This document shows positions 33,346 through 43,496 of a stretch of DNA of 64,000 nucleotides, piece by piece (within the stretch, counting starts at the first letter, position 1; each line of letters opens with the position of its first letter). A model generated the notes under the pieces. The model made no database searches, was not told the origin of the DNA, and worked only from the letters and a program-made list of their open reading frames with translations. This DNA comes from Prionace glauca (Eukaryota; Chordata; Chondrichthyes; Carcharhiniformes; Carcharhinidae), in assembly GCA_037974335.1 (NCBI GenBank), contig CM075760.1, forward strand, positions 29,162,902 to 29,226,901, in the 5' to 3' direction. Made by a program: the position numbers and the translations under genes.

Positions 33346-34741
33346 CACCAGAGTACCTAATGAGTGCTCCTAAGTGTGTGTTATTCCGGAGGCTTACAAC
33401 AATTTTGGCTTCTGAATTTGTGTGAGAGTGGGAGTGTCTAAATCTGATTGCTTCTATCAGTAAATGTTTCTATTAATACATGTATGTTAGTGTTTCTGTG
33501 ACTCCAGGAAAGTTTGTGGTGGTGCAGGGGACAGTGTTGTTGCCTCATAGCACTAGGCTCCCTGGTTCAATTTCAGGCTTGGCTACTGAGTGCGCAGAGT
33601 CTACTCGTTCTCACTGTGTCTGCGTGGGTTTCCTCCAGGTGCTCCGGTTTCCCCCAAAAATCTGAAAGTTGTGATGGTTTGATGCATTGGCCGTGCTAAA
33701 TACTCCCTCAGTGTACCTGAACAGGTGCCGGAGCGTGGAAACTCGGGGATTTTTATAGCAACTTCATTGCAGTGTTAATGTTTGCATACTTGTGACATTG
33801 ATGAATGAATTTCAATACGAAACATGTTTTCTCTTGAGATCCTGCTGTGCAAACATGATCAATAAAATGCATTCTGCAGCGTGGTGACTGGGTGGGCAAT
33901 TGGCAGTGAGCTGGCGTTACATGTAGATGGTAAAAAACCATTCTGCTTTATATTTTTCTCACAAAGGATTAGTGTTAGGTCACATGTCTATGGATAGTCA
34001 CAACACACAGAAGACACCCTAGCCCATAGGCCCTGAGACAATTGTCAGCGGCTGAAAGAATTAAGAACTGGATATAGGGATTCAACAGAAACAACAAGAG
34101 CAGCAAACCCAGTACAGTAAATGACAAGGAAATCAATACAGTTAAACAGCCTTTCTAGAATTAGGAACTGGGGACAGAACTTCACAGCCTCACTTTTCCG
34201 AAAACTGCAAAATCCTACCCGTGTTCAACAGACCTTCCCATGCTCTGACCCCTGCCTGCTCCGATTCCAGTGGCAGTCGGACTGTTACAATTCCAGACAG
34301 GGACTTACCCGGTACTCCAACAATCGCCAAGGTGGGATAGTAAACGAACTGAATCGCCTTCAGTAGACATTCAATCCGAACACCGAATGGCATCATCCAA
34401 TTATCGAAGGTAAACAAATAAATCCAATAGTGTATTCCCTCGGGCATGGATGGAAACTTCCAATCCATTGTTCCCAGATTCCGATCAATTGTTGGAATAC
34501 TCTGGGTCATTGTTCCCAGATTCCGATCAATTGTTGGAACACTCTGGGTCATTGTTCCCAGATTCCGATCAATTGTTGGAATACTCTGGGTCATTGTCCC
34601 CAGATTCTGATCCACTGTTGGAACATTCTGGGCCATTGCTCCCAGATTCTGATCTCTCCTCTCGCTCCCTCTGTCTCCACAGCCGCTGATCGCTGTTAGT
34701 GTTGGAGTTGTCGCTCCCGCTGACTCAATGGGACAACACAT
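31408..34741 (-). CDS. GPR139-like class A GPCR, two exons (gene A)
   Basis: Exon 2 (32,315-31,408) encodes 302 residues. Exon 1 ends at 34,309 with a clean donor (G|GTAAGT). Exon 2 begins after 'tccttcctgacag', and the split codon is G|TG, phase 1. The join reads 'LAIVGVPVNIITIVTL', completing TM1. Counting from exon 2, TM2 is about 20-40, Cys61 at the TM3 top, DRF (for DRY) at 85-87, Cys140 in loop 2, and NTAIY (for NPxxY) at 267-271. The human relative GPR139 is a Gq-coupled receptor sensing aromatic amino acids; the ligand here is unknown. The start is uncertain. ATG at 34,741 gives 446 residues with a 14-residue tandem repeat, ATG at 34,447 gives 348, and ATG at 34,396 gives 331, near the family norm. 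No breaks are seen. Confidence 0.88.
32420..32612 (-). mobile_element. tRNA-derived SINE in gene A intron
   Basis: The complement of the head is at 32,570-32,608 ('taaccactatgccaccgtac'). The matching SINE in the other arm is split (35,690-35,706 and 36,366-36,500). Confidence 0.8.
33255..33342. repeat. (GT)n microsatellite in gene A intron
   Basis: This is a pure TG run with a few TCTG interruptions. Confidence 0.95.
33512..33812 (+). mobile_element. tRNA-derived SINE in gene A intron, antisense to the gene
   Basis: The head is 'ggtggtgcaggggacagtgt', then 'ctgcgtgggtttcctccagg', and the end 'cattgcagtgttaatgtttg'. It lies in the spacer between the duplication arms. Confidence 0.75.
34440..34665 (-). 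repeat. 42-bp tandem repeat in receptor exon 1
   Basis: About five units of 42 bp, the outermost diverged, keep one open frame on the minus strand. They encode 14-residue units of the type 'NLGTMTQSIPTIDR'. The repeat lies upstream of the 331- and 348-residue start choices. It would form an extracellular N-terminal extension only if the ATG at 34,741 is used. Confidence 0.85.
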
Positions 34742-34964
34742 TGAACGGAATCCCTTATTATTCGAAGGGGGAAATCCCTCCAGGCACACCAATCAGATCC
34801 ATGGAGACTCACATCAATTACAGTCACTAAACAAACAGCTTCACCTCACCCTGTTCAATCCAACACTTTTTACACGCAAAGAAGAGAATTTACAGCCTAG
34901 ATGGGGTGTTGAGGTTCAGGGAAGTATTGGAAGTTGGAAATAATGGAGAGGCAGACATGAGTTG

Positions 34965-35195
34965 TGGGGGTCTGGAACGCGCTAGCGAGTAGGGTGGTGG
35001 AGGCAGGAACGTTGGACTCGTTTAAGATGCAGTTAGATAGGCACATGAGTGAAACGAGAATGGAGGGATATGGTAGGGTCTATTAAATAGGGTTAAACCT
35101 CGGGAGACACCGGAAAGGCAGGCTGTAAGATTAATATTTTTGTCTTTATTCCACAGGTGGAGGTCCATCTCGTGTCCAGGAGGTCATAGTGGGGC
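34965..35195 (+). mobile_element. CR1-like LINE 3' end
   Basis: It begins 'gggggtctggaacgcgctag' and continues into 'cctcgggagacaccggaaag', the same family as the element at 10.5-12.65 kb. It is severely 5'-truncated and sits in the spacer near the inverted-duplication junction. 35,196-35,357 is unassigned. Confidence 0.85.
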
Positions 35196-35689
35196 AGCAA
35201 AAATAATACACTGGGCACTATGAAAGGTAGCGACACACTGAACCCTGATGCTTTAAAAGCAAACCCTCTGTGTCATTCGAGTGTGAGATTACTATTTCTT
35301 CCAGTGTTGTGCGAACAATGGTCACAATGCTGTGGTCTCCCCTACAGGGTGTAGTCATTTGTAAATATTAGAGAGATTCTGAACTGTCGAGGCATTAGGA
35401 TCTCTCTCTGCCAACTGCTGGTAGTGTCCAGGGGAAAGGGTGAAACCAGCACTGTTTGGTAGCAGCTCTGCTGCAGGGCTTGTCAGTAGCTATCTGAAAG
35501 GTGACAGATTACTGTCTTCAGGACTCCACTCCGAATTTTCTGTCAGAGTTACCCCCACAGCCTTCTCACACTCCAAATCCCCCACAAGGTAGAAAGACTA
35601 TTTACCTAGAGTTGGTGAGGGTCAATTTTGAGGGCCCCCAGAAAACACTTTCCAAAATGTATCCCATTTTGTACCAACCATGGAGCATC

Positions 35690-36560
35690 ATAGTAGCACA
35701 GTGGTGTTAGTGCGAGTGGGTGAAACGACCATTATGGCCTCAGAGTGTAGTTCAATAACGACACAGCTTTATTTTATTTTCCATCGACGGAGGTGCAGTC
35801 AGGACATACAATCGGACTGTCGCGAAAGCATACTAAACACCCACCGTATCGGGCTACAGTTATACCCGATCTTCGGTATAGTATGCGATTCAAATGCTAA
35901 TATTTTATTTACAGTATTTGACTTCAGCCATCCTGTTTCAATGTTTTCGAGTGCTGGGGCAATTGTTTTAAGTGTGTGTTAATCGTTTGTGTCTGATTGG
36001 TTATTAATGGTCTAGAATCTCTGAGGCTTGAACCAGAAGTTGTGTCATTTATCTCAAAAGAATTTTGAGGGGCCAGGGAGTTTCCTTTACTATGCTAATT
36101 TTAGGTGTCTCCATGGGTTGTTTGACTGTTTTAGAAGTGCTGATTTTGATGGGGTGTTGGATGTGTTTTATTAAATTTAGTTCCTGTAGGTACCATCCTG
36201 TCCAGCTTCCCTTCCGTACTCGCCCTCATTTGCATTCTAAAAGCATGCTCTTGCCTGCTAATCTGTATCTGTTACTTTGTGATTTTTAGTGGAGAGGCTC
36301 TGAGTGTAACTTCACTCTGCTTCCATATCGTGTGCCCAATTTCATAAAATCTGCTTTCCCATAACTGTGGTTAGCAGTGCTGACTCACAGTATCAGGAAC
36401 CTGGGTTCAATTCCAGGCTTGGGTCACTGTCTGTATCGAGTTTGGACCTTATACCCGTGTCTACGTGGGTTTCCTCCAGATGCTCCAGTTTCCCCTCACA
36501 CTCCAAAAGATATGCTCGATCATAAAAAAAATAACTGATTCAGTGTGAGTGCACATTTAA
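35690..36560 (+). mobile_element. tRNA-derived SINE interrupted by an insertion
   Basis: The SINE head ends at about 35,706 ('agtagcacagtggt'). The SINE resumes at 36,366 with 'tgtggttagcagtgctgact' and continues through the B-box to 36,500. It matches the uninterrupted copy at 32,420-32,612 in the other arm. Confidence 0.7.
35707..36365 (-). mobile_element. Possible solo LTR (fossil)
   Basis: This insertion of about 660 bp in the SINE has short inverted ends near TGTTA/TAAC and, on the minus strand, an AATAAA-like signal followed by 'gctgtgtcgttattg'. No coding part is seen. It is present in one arm only, so it is younger than the inverted duplication. The family is not identified. Confidence 0.35.
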
Positions 36561-36609
36561 AAAAAATGTTCCACCTGCAGTCTAAATGGTAACTTATTCC
36601 CCTGAATCA

Positions 36610-38211
36610 CCAAGAGAGGTGGTGCTCGACAGACTGGAGGACCGGATGGAATGCATCCGAGGGTTCTGAAAGAAATGGCAGAGGTGATAGTGGATGCCTT
36701 GGTGGTTATTTTCCAGATGTCGCTGGAATCCGGGAAAGTGCCGGAAGATTGGAAAACGGCTAATGTTACGCCGTTGTTTAAGAAGGGTGCCAGGCAAAAG
36801 GCGGGGAATTAGAGGCCGGTTAGTTTAACGTCTGTGGTGGGTAAAATGTTAGAATCCGTCATTAAGGAGCAAATAGCGAGGCATCTTGAGGGGAATTGCT
36901 TGATAGGGCGGACGCAACACGGTTTCATTAAAGGGAAGTCGTGTCTGACAAATTTACTAGAGTTCTATGAGGACGTGTCTAGGGCAGTGGATAGAGGAGA
37001 GCCGGTGGATGTGGTCTTTCTGGATTTTCAGAAGGCGTTTGACAAGGTACCTCACAAGAGGTTATTGCAGAAGGTCAGGGGACATGGAGTTGGGGGTAGG
37101 GTGTTAGCGTGGATAGAGGATTGGTTGTCAAATAGGAGGCAGAGAGTGGGGGTCAATGGATGCTATTCGGATTGGCGGTTGGTGACTAGTGGGATGCCCC
37201 AGGGGTCGGTGCTGGGGCCTCAGCTATTTACCATTTATATAGATGATCTGGAGGAGGGAACCGAGTGCAGGGTGTCGAAATTTGCTGATGACACCAAGAT
37301 TGGGGGAAAGCCAAATTGTGAGGAGGGTGTGGAGAGTCTGCAGAAGGATCTAGATAGGCTGGGCGAATGGGCCAGGAAATGGCAAATGGAATTTAATGTT
37401 GGCAAGTGTGAGGTGGTCCACTTTGGTAGGAGGAATGGTAGGAAGGACTATTACTTACGTGGCGAAGAACTGCAGCAGGCGACGGTGCAGAGGGACCTCG
37501 GGGTCCTTGTGCATGAGTCGCAAAAACCCAGCTTGCAGGTGCAGCAGGTGGTCAGGAAGGTGAATGGGATGCTGGCCTTCATAGCGAGGGGGATTGAATA
37601 TAAAAGTAGGGAGGTCTTGCTGCAGCTGTATAGGGCATTGGTGAGGCGGCAACTGGAGTGCTGTGTGCAGTTTTGAGCGCCGCACCTGCGCAAGGATATT
37701 TTGGCCCTGGAGGGAGTGCAGAGGAGGTTTACTAGGCTGATACCGGAGTTGAGGGGATTGAGCTATGAGGAGAGGCTGAATAAACTAGGCTTGTACTCGT
37801 TAGAGTTTAGAAGAATGAGGGGAGATCTCATTGAGACATATAAGATGATGAATGGGATGGATAGGATAGAGGTGGAGAGACTCTTCCCGCTCAAAAAAGA
37901 CAGTAGGACTAGGGGGCACAGCCTCAAGATAAAGGGGAGGCGGTTTAGAACAGAGTTGAGGAGGAACTTCTTCACTCAAAGGGTAGTGAATCTCTGGAAT
38001 TCTCTGCCCGTTGAAGTGGTGGAGGCTGCCTCGCTAAATATTTTTAAGAAACGGGTTGATGGGTTTTTGATAAGAGAAGGGATTAAGGGTTATGGGGAGA
38101 GGGCGGGAAGGTGGAGCTGAGCCACGACAGATCAGCCATGATCTTATTGAATGGCGGGGAAGGCTCGAAGGGCCAGATGGCCTACTCCTGCTCCTATTTC
38201 TTACGTTCTTA
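36610..38211 (+). mobile_element. 5'-truncated CR1-like LINE in gene B intron
   Basis: It is flanked by a 7-bp target-site duplication TGAATCA (36,603-36,609 and 38,212-38,218). The empty site is kept in the other arm ('ttccattgaatcatatc', complement of 32,350-32,366). It contains ORF2 from the start of RT to the 3' end 'ctcctatttcttacgttctt'. It ends 41 bases before receptor exon 2. Confidence 0.95.
36834..38120 (+). pseudogene. LINE reverse transcriptase remnant (CR1-like ORF2)
   Basis: The frame 36,834-37,676 encodes RT blocks 'FLDFQKAFDKVPHKRLL', '[13 protein letters not shown]' and the catalytic 'KFADDTK'. It ends at a TGA in the thumb (the 'CVQFW' tryptophan). The C-terminal part follows in frame at 37,701-38,120 ('LIPELRGLSYEERLNKLGLY'). 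Another stop, TAG, lies in the 'NYRPVS' block near 36,811. The endonuclease domain is missing. The copy is inactive but otherwise well kept. Confidence 0.88.
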
Positions 38212-38252
38212 TGAATCATGTCTAATTTTATTCTTTACTTCCTACCTGACAG

Positions 38253-39154
38253 TGAACATAATCACAATTGTGACATTGACAAGCAGAAACTGTGGTCTGT
38301 CCAAATGTGTCACTCGTTACCTGGTGGCGATGTCAGTGGGGGATCTGCTAGTTGTTCTTCTTGACCTGATAATGAGACACATTCCCATTGTTTATTGGGA
38401 AAAGTTTTATTTCCTGTACTCAGTCCCCGTGTGTAACATCCACGCCGTCCTGCTTTATGCAGCCACTGACTGTTCTGTCTGGTTCACCATCACTTTCACC
38501 TTTGATCGATTTGTGGCCATTTGCTGCCCCAAGCTGAAAAGTAAATATTGCACTGAGAAATCGGCAGCTGTGGTTCTGGGAACAGTGACAGTGCTGAGCT
38601 GTTTAAAGAACATTTTCTGGTATTTTATGTTATTAAATCGATATGGGCTGGCGAACAATCCCTGGTTTTGTCAGTTCACCTGGGAACTTATAGAATCTCC
38701 GGTCTGGGGAACAATCGAGTTCCTCCACAACATTCTAACACCGTGTGTTCCATTCGCCCTGATTCTGCTGCTCAATGCTCTCACCGTCAGACACATTTTA
38801 GTGAGCAGCAGAGCCCGCAGGAGACTCCGGGCTCACAACAGTGGGGAGAACCCTCGTGACCCAGAGATGGAGAGTCGAAGAAAATCCATCATTTTACTGT
38901 TTGTTATCTCAGCCAATTTCATCCTCTTATGGTCGATATTAATGGTTTATACCATATGGATTCGGATGTATAATTTGGGCTATCAATCAGTATGGTTACA
39001 CCTTTTTGTTATGGAATTGGGCTTCATGTTGCAACTCACAAGTTGCTGCACAAATACTGCCATTTATGCTGTGACACAGACTCACTTCAGACAGCAGTTA
39101 AAAGATCTCCTGAAATACCCCCTTACTGTAATTCTTCAACTCAATAAACCCTGA
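38253..39154 (+). CDS. GPR139-like GPCR exon 2 (gene B), first exon not found
   Basis: The acceptor 'ttcctacctgacag' precedes an open phase-1 exon of 300 residues ending in TGA. It shares roughly four of five residues with gene A by eye, including the TM3 'FTFDRFVAICCPKLKSKYC', loop-2 'NPWFC', TM5 'LILLLNALTVRHILVSSRAR' and TM7 'SCCTNTAIYAVTQTHFRQQL'. The frame has no break, which argues for recent origin or continued selection. I find no plus-strand counterpart of exon 1 between 34.8 and 38.2 kb. Arm homology begins inside the intron, so the duplication seems to have left exon 1 behind. A LINE now ends 41 bases before the exon, but the likely branch site and acceptor are kept. Gene B may be a pseudogene or may use another first exon. 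Confidence 0.75.
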
Positions 39155-39647
39155 CAGGAAACTGCAACCATAAGTCCCTTGACTCTTTCTTTTGGGCATT
39201 CATGTTGTAAACAACAAAACACCCTCACAAAGCAGAAACAGTTACAGATAGAGAGAGAGGGGGCAGTGTTAGCAACAGTGAGAGTGATAGTGAGACATTG
39301 GCTTAGAGAGGGAAAAACACAAGGACATGGAGAACAACAGAGTTTGAAACAGTTTCTAACAGGTACAGAGAAAGAAACGGACAGAGAGAGAAAAAGAACA
39401 GAGAGAGAGAGACTCTCACAGAGCGAGAGAGACAGGGATAGAGAGTGGAGAAAATGGCGAAGGTGATATACAGGGAAGGAGAAAGGGAGACAGAAGAAGG
39501 CAAACTGGAGCTTGAAATAAAAGAGGGAAAGGGAAAGGAAGGGAAAATGGGAGACAAAAAGTGAGGCAAAGGGAAATAACCAGAGACAGAGAGAAACAGA
39601 TATAGAGACAGAGAGCGGGAGTGAATGGGAAAGAGTGAGACTGAATA

Positions 39648-39778
39648 GAACATAGAACATAGAACATTACAGCGCAGAACAGGCCCTTTGGCCCACGATG
39701 TTATATCGACCAGTTACAAAAACAATGACCCACTAACCTAAACCAATCCCTTTTTGTCCATAAACCTATCCACGGTAA
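39648..39778 (-). mobile_element. CR1-like LINE 3' tail
   Basis: The plus strand has 'agaacatagaacatagaaca' and then 'gcgcagaacaggccctttgg'. Flanking GA-rich DNA belongs to the inverted-duplication arm. It has no counterpart in the left arm. Confidence 0.88.
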
Positions 39779-40049
39779 TGAGTAAAATGGACACAACAAG
39801 AGCAAAAGACAGAGTGAGTGAGAGAGAGCAAGAAGCAAGAGAGAGAGAGAGAAGCACAGAAAGTGGCAGAGAGACATATTTAAAGACTTTACAGATAACC
39901 ATCAAGTGGAATTATTGGAATATGAGCTCCCTGATTGAGGCAGTTAATGCTGTCCACTCCAGGAGCTCTGCAGACGTATATAATACGGAGTGTCTTGGTT
40001 AGCAGAATTCAGGATGTGTACACTCAGGATGTGGACAGGTGGTTTTATC

Positions 40050-40330
40050 ACTCGACTACTAATACAGAAACTCAGCTAATGTATTGGGCACCCGGATTCC
40101 AATCTCGTCACAGCAGATGGTGGATTTTGAATAAATAGGTCTGGAGTTTAGAATCCGCTGGTGACCATAAAAATATTGTTGATTGTCGGAAAGCCCTAAC
40201 TGGTTCACCAATGTCCCAGGAAAGGAAATCTGTTGTCCTTACGTGGTCAGGCCTAACCATGACTCCAGGGCCGCAACAATGTGGTTGACACTTAATTGTC
40301 CTCTGAACACGGGTGACTAGGAGGCCGAGT
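40050..40330 (+). mobile_element. SINE (second family)
   Basis: It has 'cagaaactcagctaatgtat', 'ggaaaggaaatctgttgtcc' and 'gactccagggccgcaacaat'. It extends past the end of the left-arm copy, which a Penelope-like piece cuts at 30,270. 40,331-40,521 is unassigned. Confidence 0.8.
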
Positions 40331-40712
40331 CGCGAAGGCAGATACCTTGAGCTGGTTACAATTAACAGACAACTGGTCGCATCCCCAATGGAAGAGACAG
40401 TAATCATGAACTTTTTCAAAATTCTCCCAGCGGCAGCCAATAATATTTGGCTGTGGAGGCAAACTTACCCAGTCCTGAATAAACTGAAGAAGTAAGAGCT
40501 GATGGGGGTAACCAAAAGGCTGTTACATAGAACATAGAACATTACAGCGCAGAACAGGCCCTTCGGCCCACGATGTTGCGCCGACCAGTTACAAAACAAT
40601 GACCCACTAGCCTAAACCAATCCCTTTTCATCCATAAACCTATCCACAGATCTCTTAAACGCCCCCAAACTAGGTGCATTTACAACTGCAGCTGGCAGGG
40701 CATTCCAGTCCC

Positions 40713-42248
40713 TCACCACCCTCTGGGTAAAGAACCTACCCCTGACATCTGTCCTATAACTACCCCCCTTAATTTAAAATCGTGCCCCCTCATGCTAGCT
40801 TTCTCCATCCTAGGAAAAAGGCTATCACTATCTACCCTGTCTAAACCTCTAATCATCTTATATGTTTCAATGAGATCCCCTCTTAGCCGCCTTCTTTCCA
40901 GCGAAAACAACCCCAAATCTCTCAACCTCTCTTCATAGGATCTCCCCTCCATACCAGGCAACATCCTGGTAAACCTCCTCTGCACCCTCTCCAAAGCCTC
41001 TACATCCTTCCTGTAATGTGGGGACCAGAACTGCACACAAAACTCCAAGTGCGGCCGCACCAGAGATGTGTACAGTTGCATCATGACGCTGCGACTCCTA
41101 AATTCAATCCCACTACCAATAAACGCCAAGACTCCGTATGCCTTCTTAACAACCTTATCTACTTGATTCCCAACTTTCAGGGATCTATGTACACATACAC
41201 CTAGATCCCTCTGCTCCTCCACACTATTCAAAGTCCTCCCGTTAGCCCTATACTCAACACATCTGTTATTCCTACCGAAATGAATTACCTCACACTTCTC
41301 CACATTAAACTCCATCCGCCACCTCTCAGCCCAGCTCTGCAACCTTTCTAAGTCATCCTGCAAACTATGACACCCTTCCTCACAATCTACCACACCTCCG
41401 ACTTTGGTGTCATCAGCAAACTTACTAATCCACCCAACTATACCCTCATCCAGATCATTAATAAAAATTACAAACAGCAGTGGCCCCAAAACAGATCCCT
41501 GAGGCACACCACTTGTAACCGAACTCCATGACGAATATTTCCCATCAACCACCACTCTCTGTCTCCTATCTGCTAGCCAATTCCTGATCCAATTACCTAG
41601 ATCACCCCCAATCCCATACATCTGCATTTTCTGCAGAAGCCTACCATGGTGAACCTTATCAAACGCCTTGCTAAAATCCATATACACCACATCAACTGCC
41701 TTACCCCTATCCACCTCTTTGGTCACTTTCTCAAAGAACTCGATAAGGTTAGTAAGGCATGACCTACCCGCTACAAAACCATGCTGACTGTCTCTAATCA
41801 ACTCATTACTTTCCAAATAACTATAAATCCTGTCTCTAATAATCCTTTCCAAAACCTTACCCACCACAGAAGTAAGACTCACCGGTCTATAATTCCCAGG
41901 GAAGTCCCTTCTCCCCTTCTTAAACAATGGGACAACATTTGCTGTCCTCCAATCTTCTGGTACTATACCAGAGACTAACGACGACCTGAAGATCAGAGCC
42001 AGAGGCTCCGCAATCACCCCTCTTGCCTCCCAAAGAATCCTAGGGTAAATCCCATCTGGACCAGGGGACTTATCTATTTTCAATCCCTCTAAAATATCCA
42101 GCACATCCCCCGTATCAACTGCAATACTATCTATTTCACACCCCTGCACCCCAGTGTCCTCCTCAGCTACATTCCTGTCCCCTTGCGTGAACACCGAAGA
42201 GAAATATTGGTTCAACGCCTCTCCAATCTCCTCCAGTTCCACACACAA
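40713..42248 (-). CDS. LINE ORF2, reverse transcriptase part
   Basis: The frame has 511 codons with 'DKSPGPDGIYPRIL', 'NYRPVSLTSVVGKVLERIIR', 'YMDFSKAFDKVHHG', '[13 protein letters not shown]', the catalytic 'KFADDTK', thumb 'LVRPHLEFCVQFWSPHYRKD' and 'LGLFSLERRRLRGDLIETYK'. The last 16 or so residues are out of frame, because a base is missing in a homopolymer near 40,770. The true C-terminus would run on to about 40,650. It is separated from the upstream part by a frameshift near 42,240. Confidence 0.9.
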   Translation of the reverse strand: MCVELEEIGEALNQYFSSVFTQGDRNVAEEDTGVQGCEIDSIAVDTGDVLDILEGLKIDKSPGPDGIYPRILWEARGVIAEPLALIFRSSLVSGIVPEDWRTANVVPLFKKGRRDFPGNYRPVSLTSVVGKVLERIIRDRIYSYLESNELIRDSQHGFVAGRSCLTNLIEFFEKVTKEVDRGKAVDVVYMDFSKAFDKVHHGRLLQKMQMYGIGGDLGNWIRNWLADRRQRVVVDGKYSSWSSVTSGVPQGSVLGPLLFVIFINDLDEGIVGWISKFADDTKVGGVVDCEEGCHSLQDDLERLQSWAERWRMEFNVEKCEVIHFGRNNRCVEYRANGRTLNSVEEQRDLGVCVHRSLKVGNQVDKVVKKAYGVLAFIGSGIEFRSRSVMMQLYTSLVRPHLEFCVQFWSPHYRKDVEALERVQRRFTRMLPGMEGRSYEERLRDLGLFSLERRRLRGDLIETYKMIRGLDRVDSDSLFPRMEKASMRGHDFKLRGVVIGQMSGVGSLPRGW

Positions 42249-42733
42249 CTTCCCTCTACTTCTGTAACTGGCCCTAATCTTGTCCTAACCAACCTTCTGT
42301 TCTTGACATACCTGTAAAACGCCTTAGGGTTCTCCTTAATCCTATCAGCCAAAATCATCTCATGTCCTCTTTTAGCCCTTCTTAACTCCCTCTTCAACTC
42401 CCTCCTAGCCAATCTAAAACTTTCTAATGCACTACCTGAGCCTTCAAGCCTCATCCGAACATAAGCCTCCTTTTTCTTCCTAACCAATGAATCAACTTTT
42501 TTGGTGCACCACGGTTCCCTGGGCCTACCAAATCCTCCTTGCCTGACAGGGATATACTTATCACAGACCCGCAATAGCTGCTCCTTGAAAAATCTCCACA
42601 TCTCGGATGTTCCCAGTCCCTGTAATCTCCCATTCCAACCAATGCTTCCTAATTCTCTCCTAATAGCCTCATAATTACCCTTCCCCCAGCTGAAACTACT
42701 GACCCGAGGTTCATGCCTATCTCTTTCCATCAC
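42212..42733 (-). CDS. LINE ORF2, endonuclease-RT linker
   Basis: This 173-codon piece has the basic linker 'RLARRELKRELRRAKRGHEM', followed by 'IKENPKAFYRYVKNRR', typical for the region between APE endonuclease and RT in CR1. It continues from the endonuclease frame after a frameshift near 42,760. Confidence 0.85.
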   Translation of the reverse strand: MMERDRHEPRVSSFSWGKGNYEAIRRELGSIGWNGRLQGLGTSEMWRFFKEQLLRVCDKYIPVRQGGFGRPREPWCTKKVDSLVRKKKEAYVRMRLEGSGSALESFRLARRELKRELRRAKRGHEMILADRIKENPKAFYRYVKNRRLVRTRLGPVTEVEGSCVWNWRRLERR

Positions 42734-43395
42734 TAAGGTGAACGTAATCGAATTGTGGTCACTATCCCCAAGCTAGACTTGGTGCTAACTTCCAAGTCTA
42801 GCACCTGGTCTGGCTCATTACCGAGCACCAAATCCAATATAGCCTCACCTCTCGTCGGCCTATCTACATACTGAGTCAAAAAACCTTCTTGCACACTTTG
42901 AACAAAAACTGACCCCTCTAACGAGCCAGAGCTGTAGCAATTCCAATCTACATGAGTAAAGTTAAAGTCCCCCATAACAATTACCCTATTACTTTCACTC
43001 CTAACAAGGATCGTCTCCGCAATCCTTTCCTCAACCTCTCTAGAACTTTTTGGAGGTCTATAAAAGACTCCCAACAGGGTGACCTCTCCTCTCCTATTTC
43101 TAATCTCCGCCCATACTACCTCAACAGACAAGTCCTCATCAAAGTTCCTCTCTGACACTGAGATACAGTCCTTGACTAATAATGCTACCCCACCCCCCCT
43201 TCTACCTCCTTGTCGACTCCGATTAAAGCCTTTGTACCCCGGGACCTGCAACATCCATTCCTGACCCTGCTCTATCCAAGTCTCTGAAATGGCCACAACA
43301 TCGAAGTCCCAGGTACTGGTCCACGCTGCAAGTTCATCCACCTTATTGCGAATACTCCTCGCATTAAAGTATACACATTTCAAACCACATTCCAA
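42733..43395 (-). CDS. LINE ORF2, APE-type endonuclease
   Basis: This 220-codon N-terminal part of ORF2 has the APE motifs 'YFNARSIRNKVDEL' (near residue 10), 'ISETWIEQG', 'VFYRPP' and 'VIVMGDFNFTHVDW'. In function it nicks target DNA to prime reverse transcription. The frame breaks after 'DLEVSTKSSLG', before the last endonuclease motif (SDH type), which would lie about 10 codons on. Confidence 0.88.
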   Translation of the reverse strand: MECGLKCVYFNARSIRNKVDELAAWTSTWDFDVVAISETWIEQGQEWMLQVPGYKGFNRSRQGGRRGGGVALLVKDCISVSERNFDEDLSVEVVWAEIRNRRGEVTLLGVFYRPPKSSREVEERIAETILVRSESNRVIVMGDFNFTHVDWNCYSSGSLEGSVFVQSVQEGFLTQYVDRPTRGEAILDLVLGNEPDQVLDLEVSTKSSLGIVTTIRLRSP

Positions 43396-43496
43396 ACCCT
43401 GTTCCGCCTCTCCCCCGCAATGCCGTGCATTGCAGTCCCCATCTATGCCCCCCTCACTTTCACCCCCTCTACTCAGGATCCCACCCCCCCTCTGAA

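Larger units (their letters stand above)
35358..40212 (+). repeat. Inverted duplication, right arm
   Basis: It is homologous to the complement of 30,270-32,935. It is longer because of three later insertions: the LTR-like segment 35,707-36,365, the CR1 LINE 36,610-38,211 and the LINE tail 39,648-39,778. Homology starts near 'gtaaatattagagagattct' at 35,363 and does not reach the exon 1 region. Confidence 0.9.
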
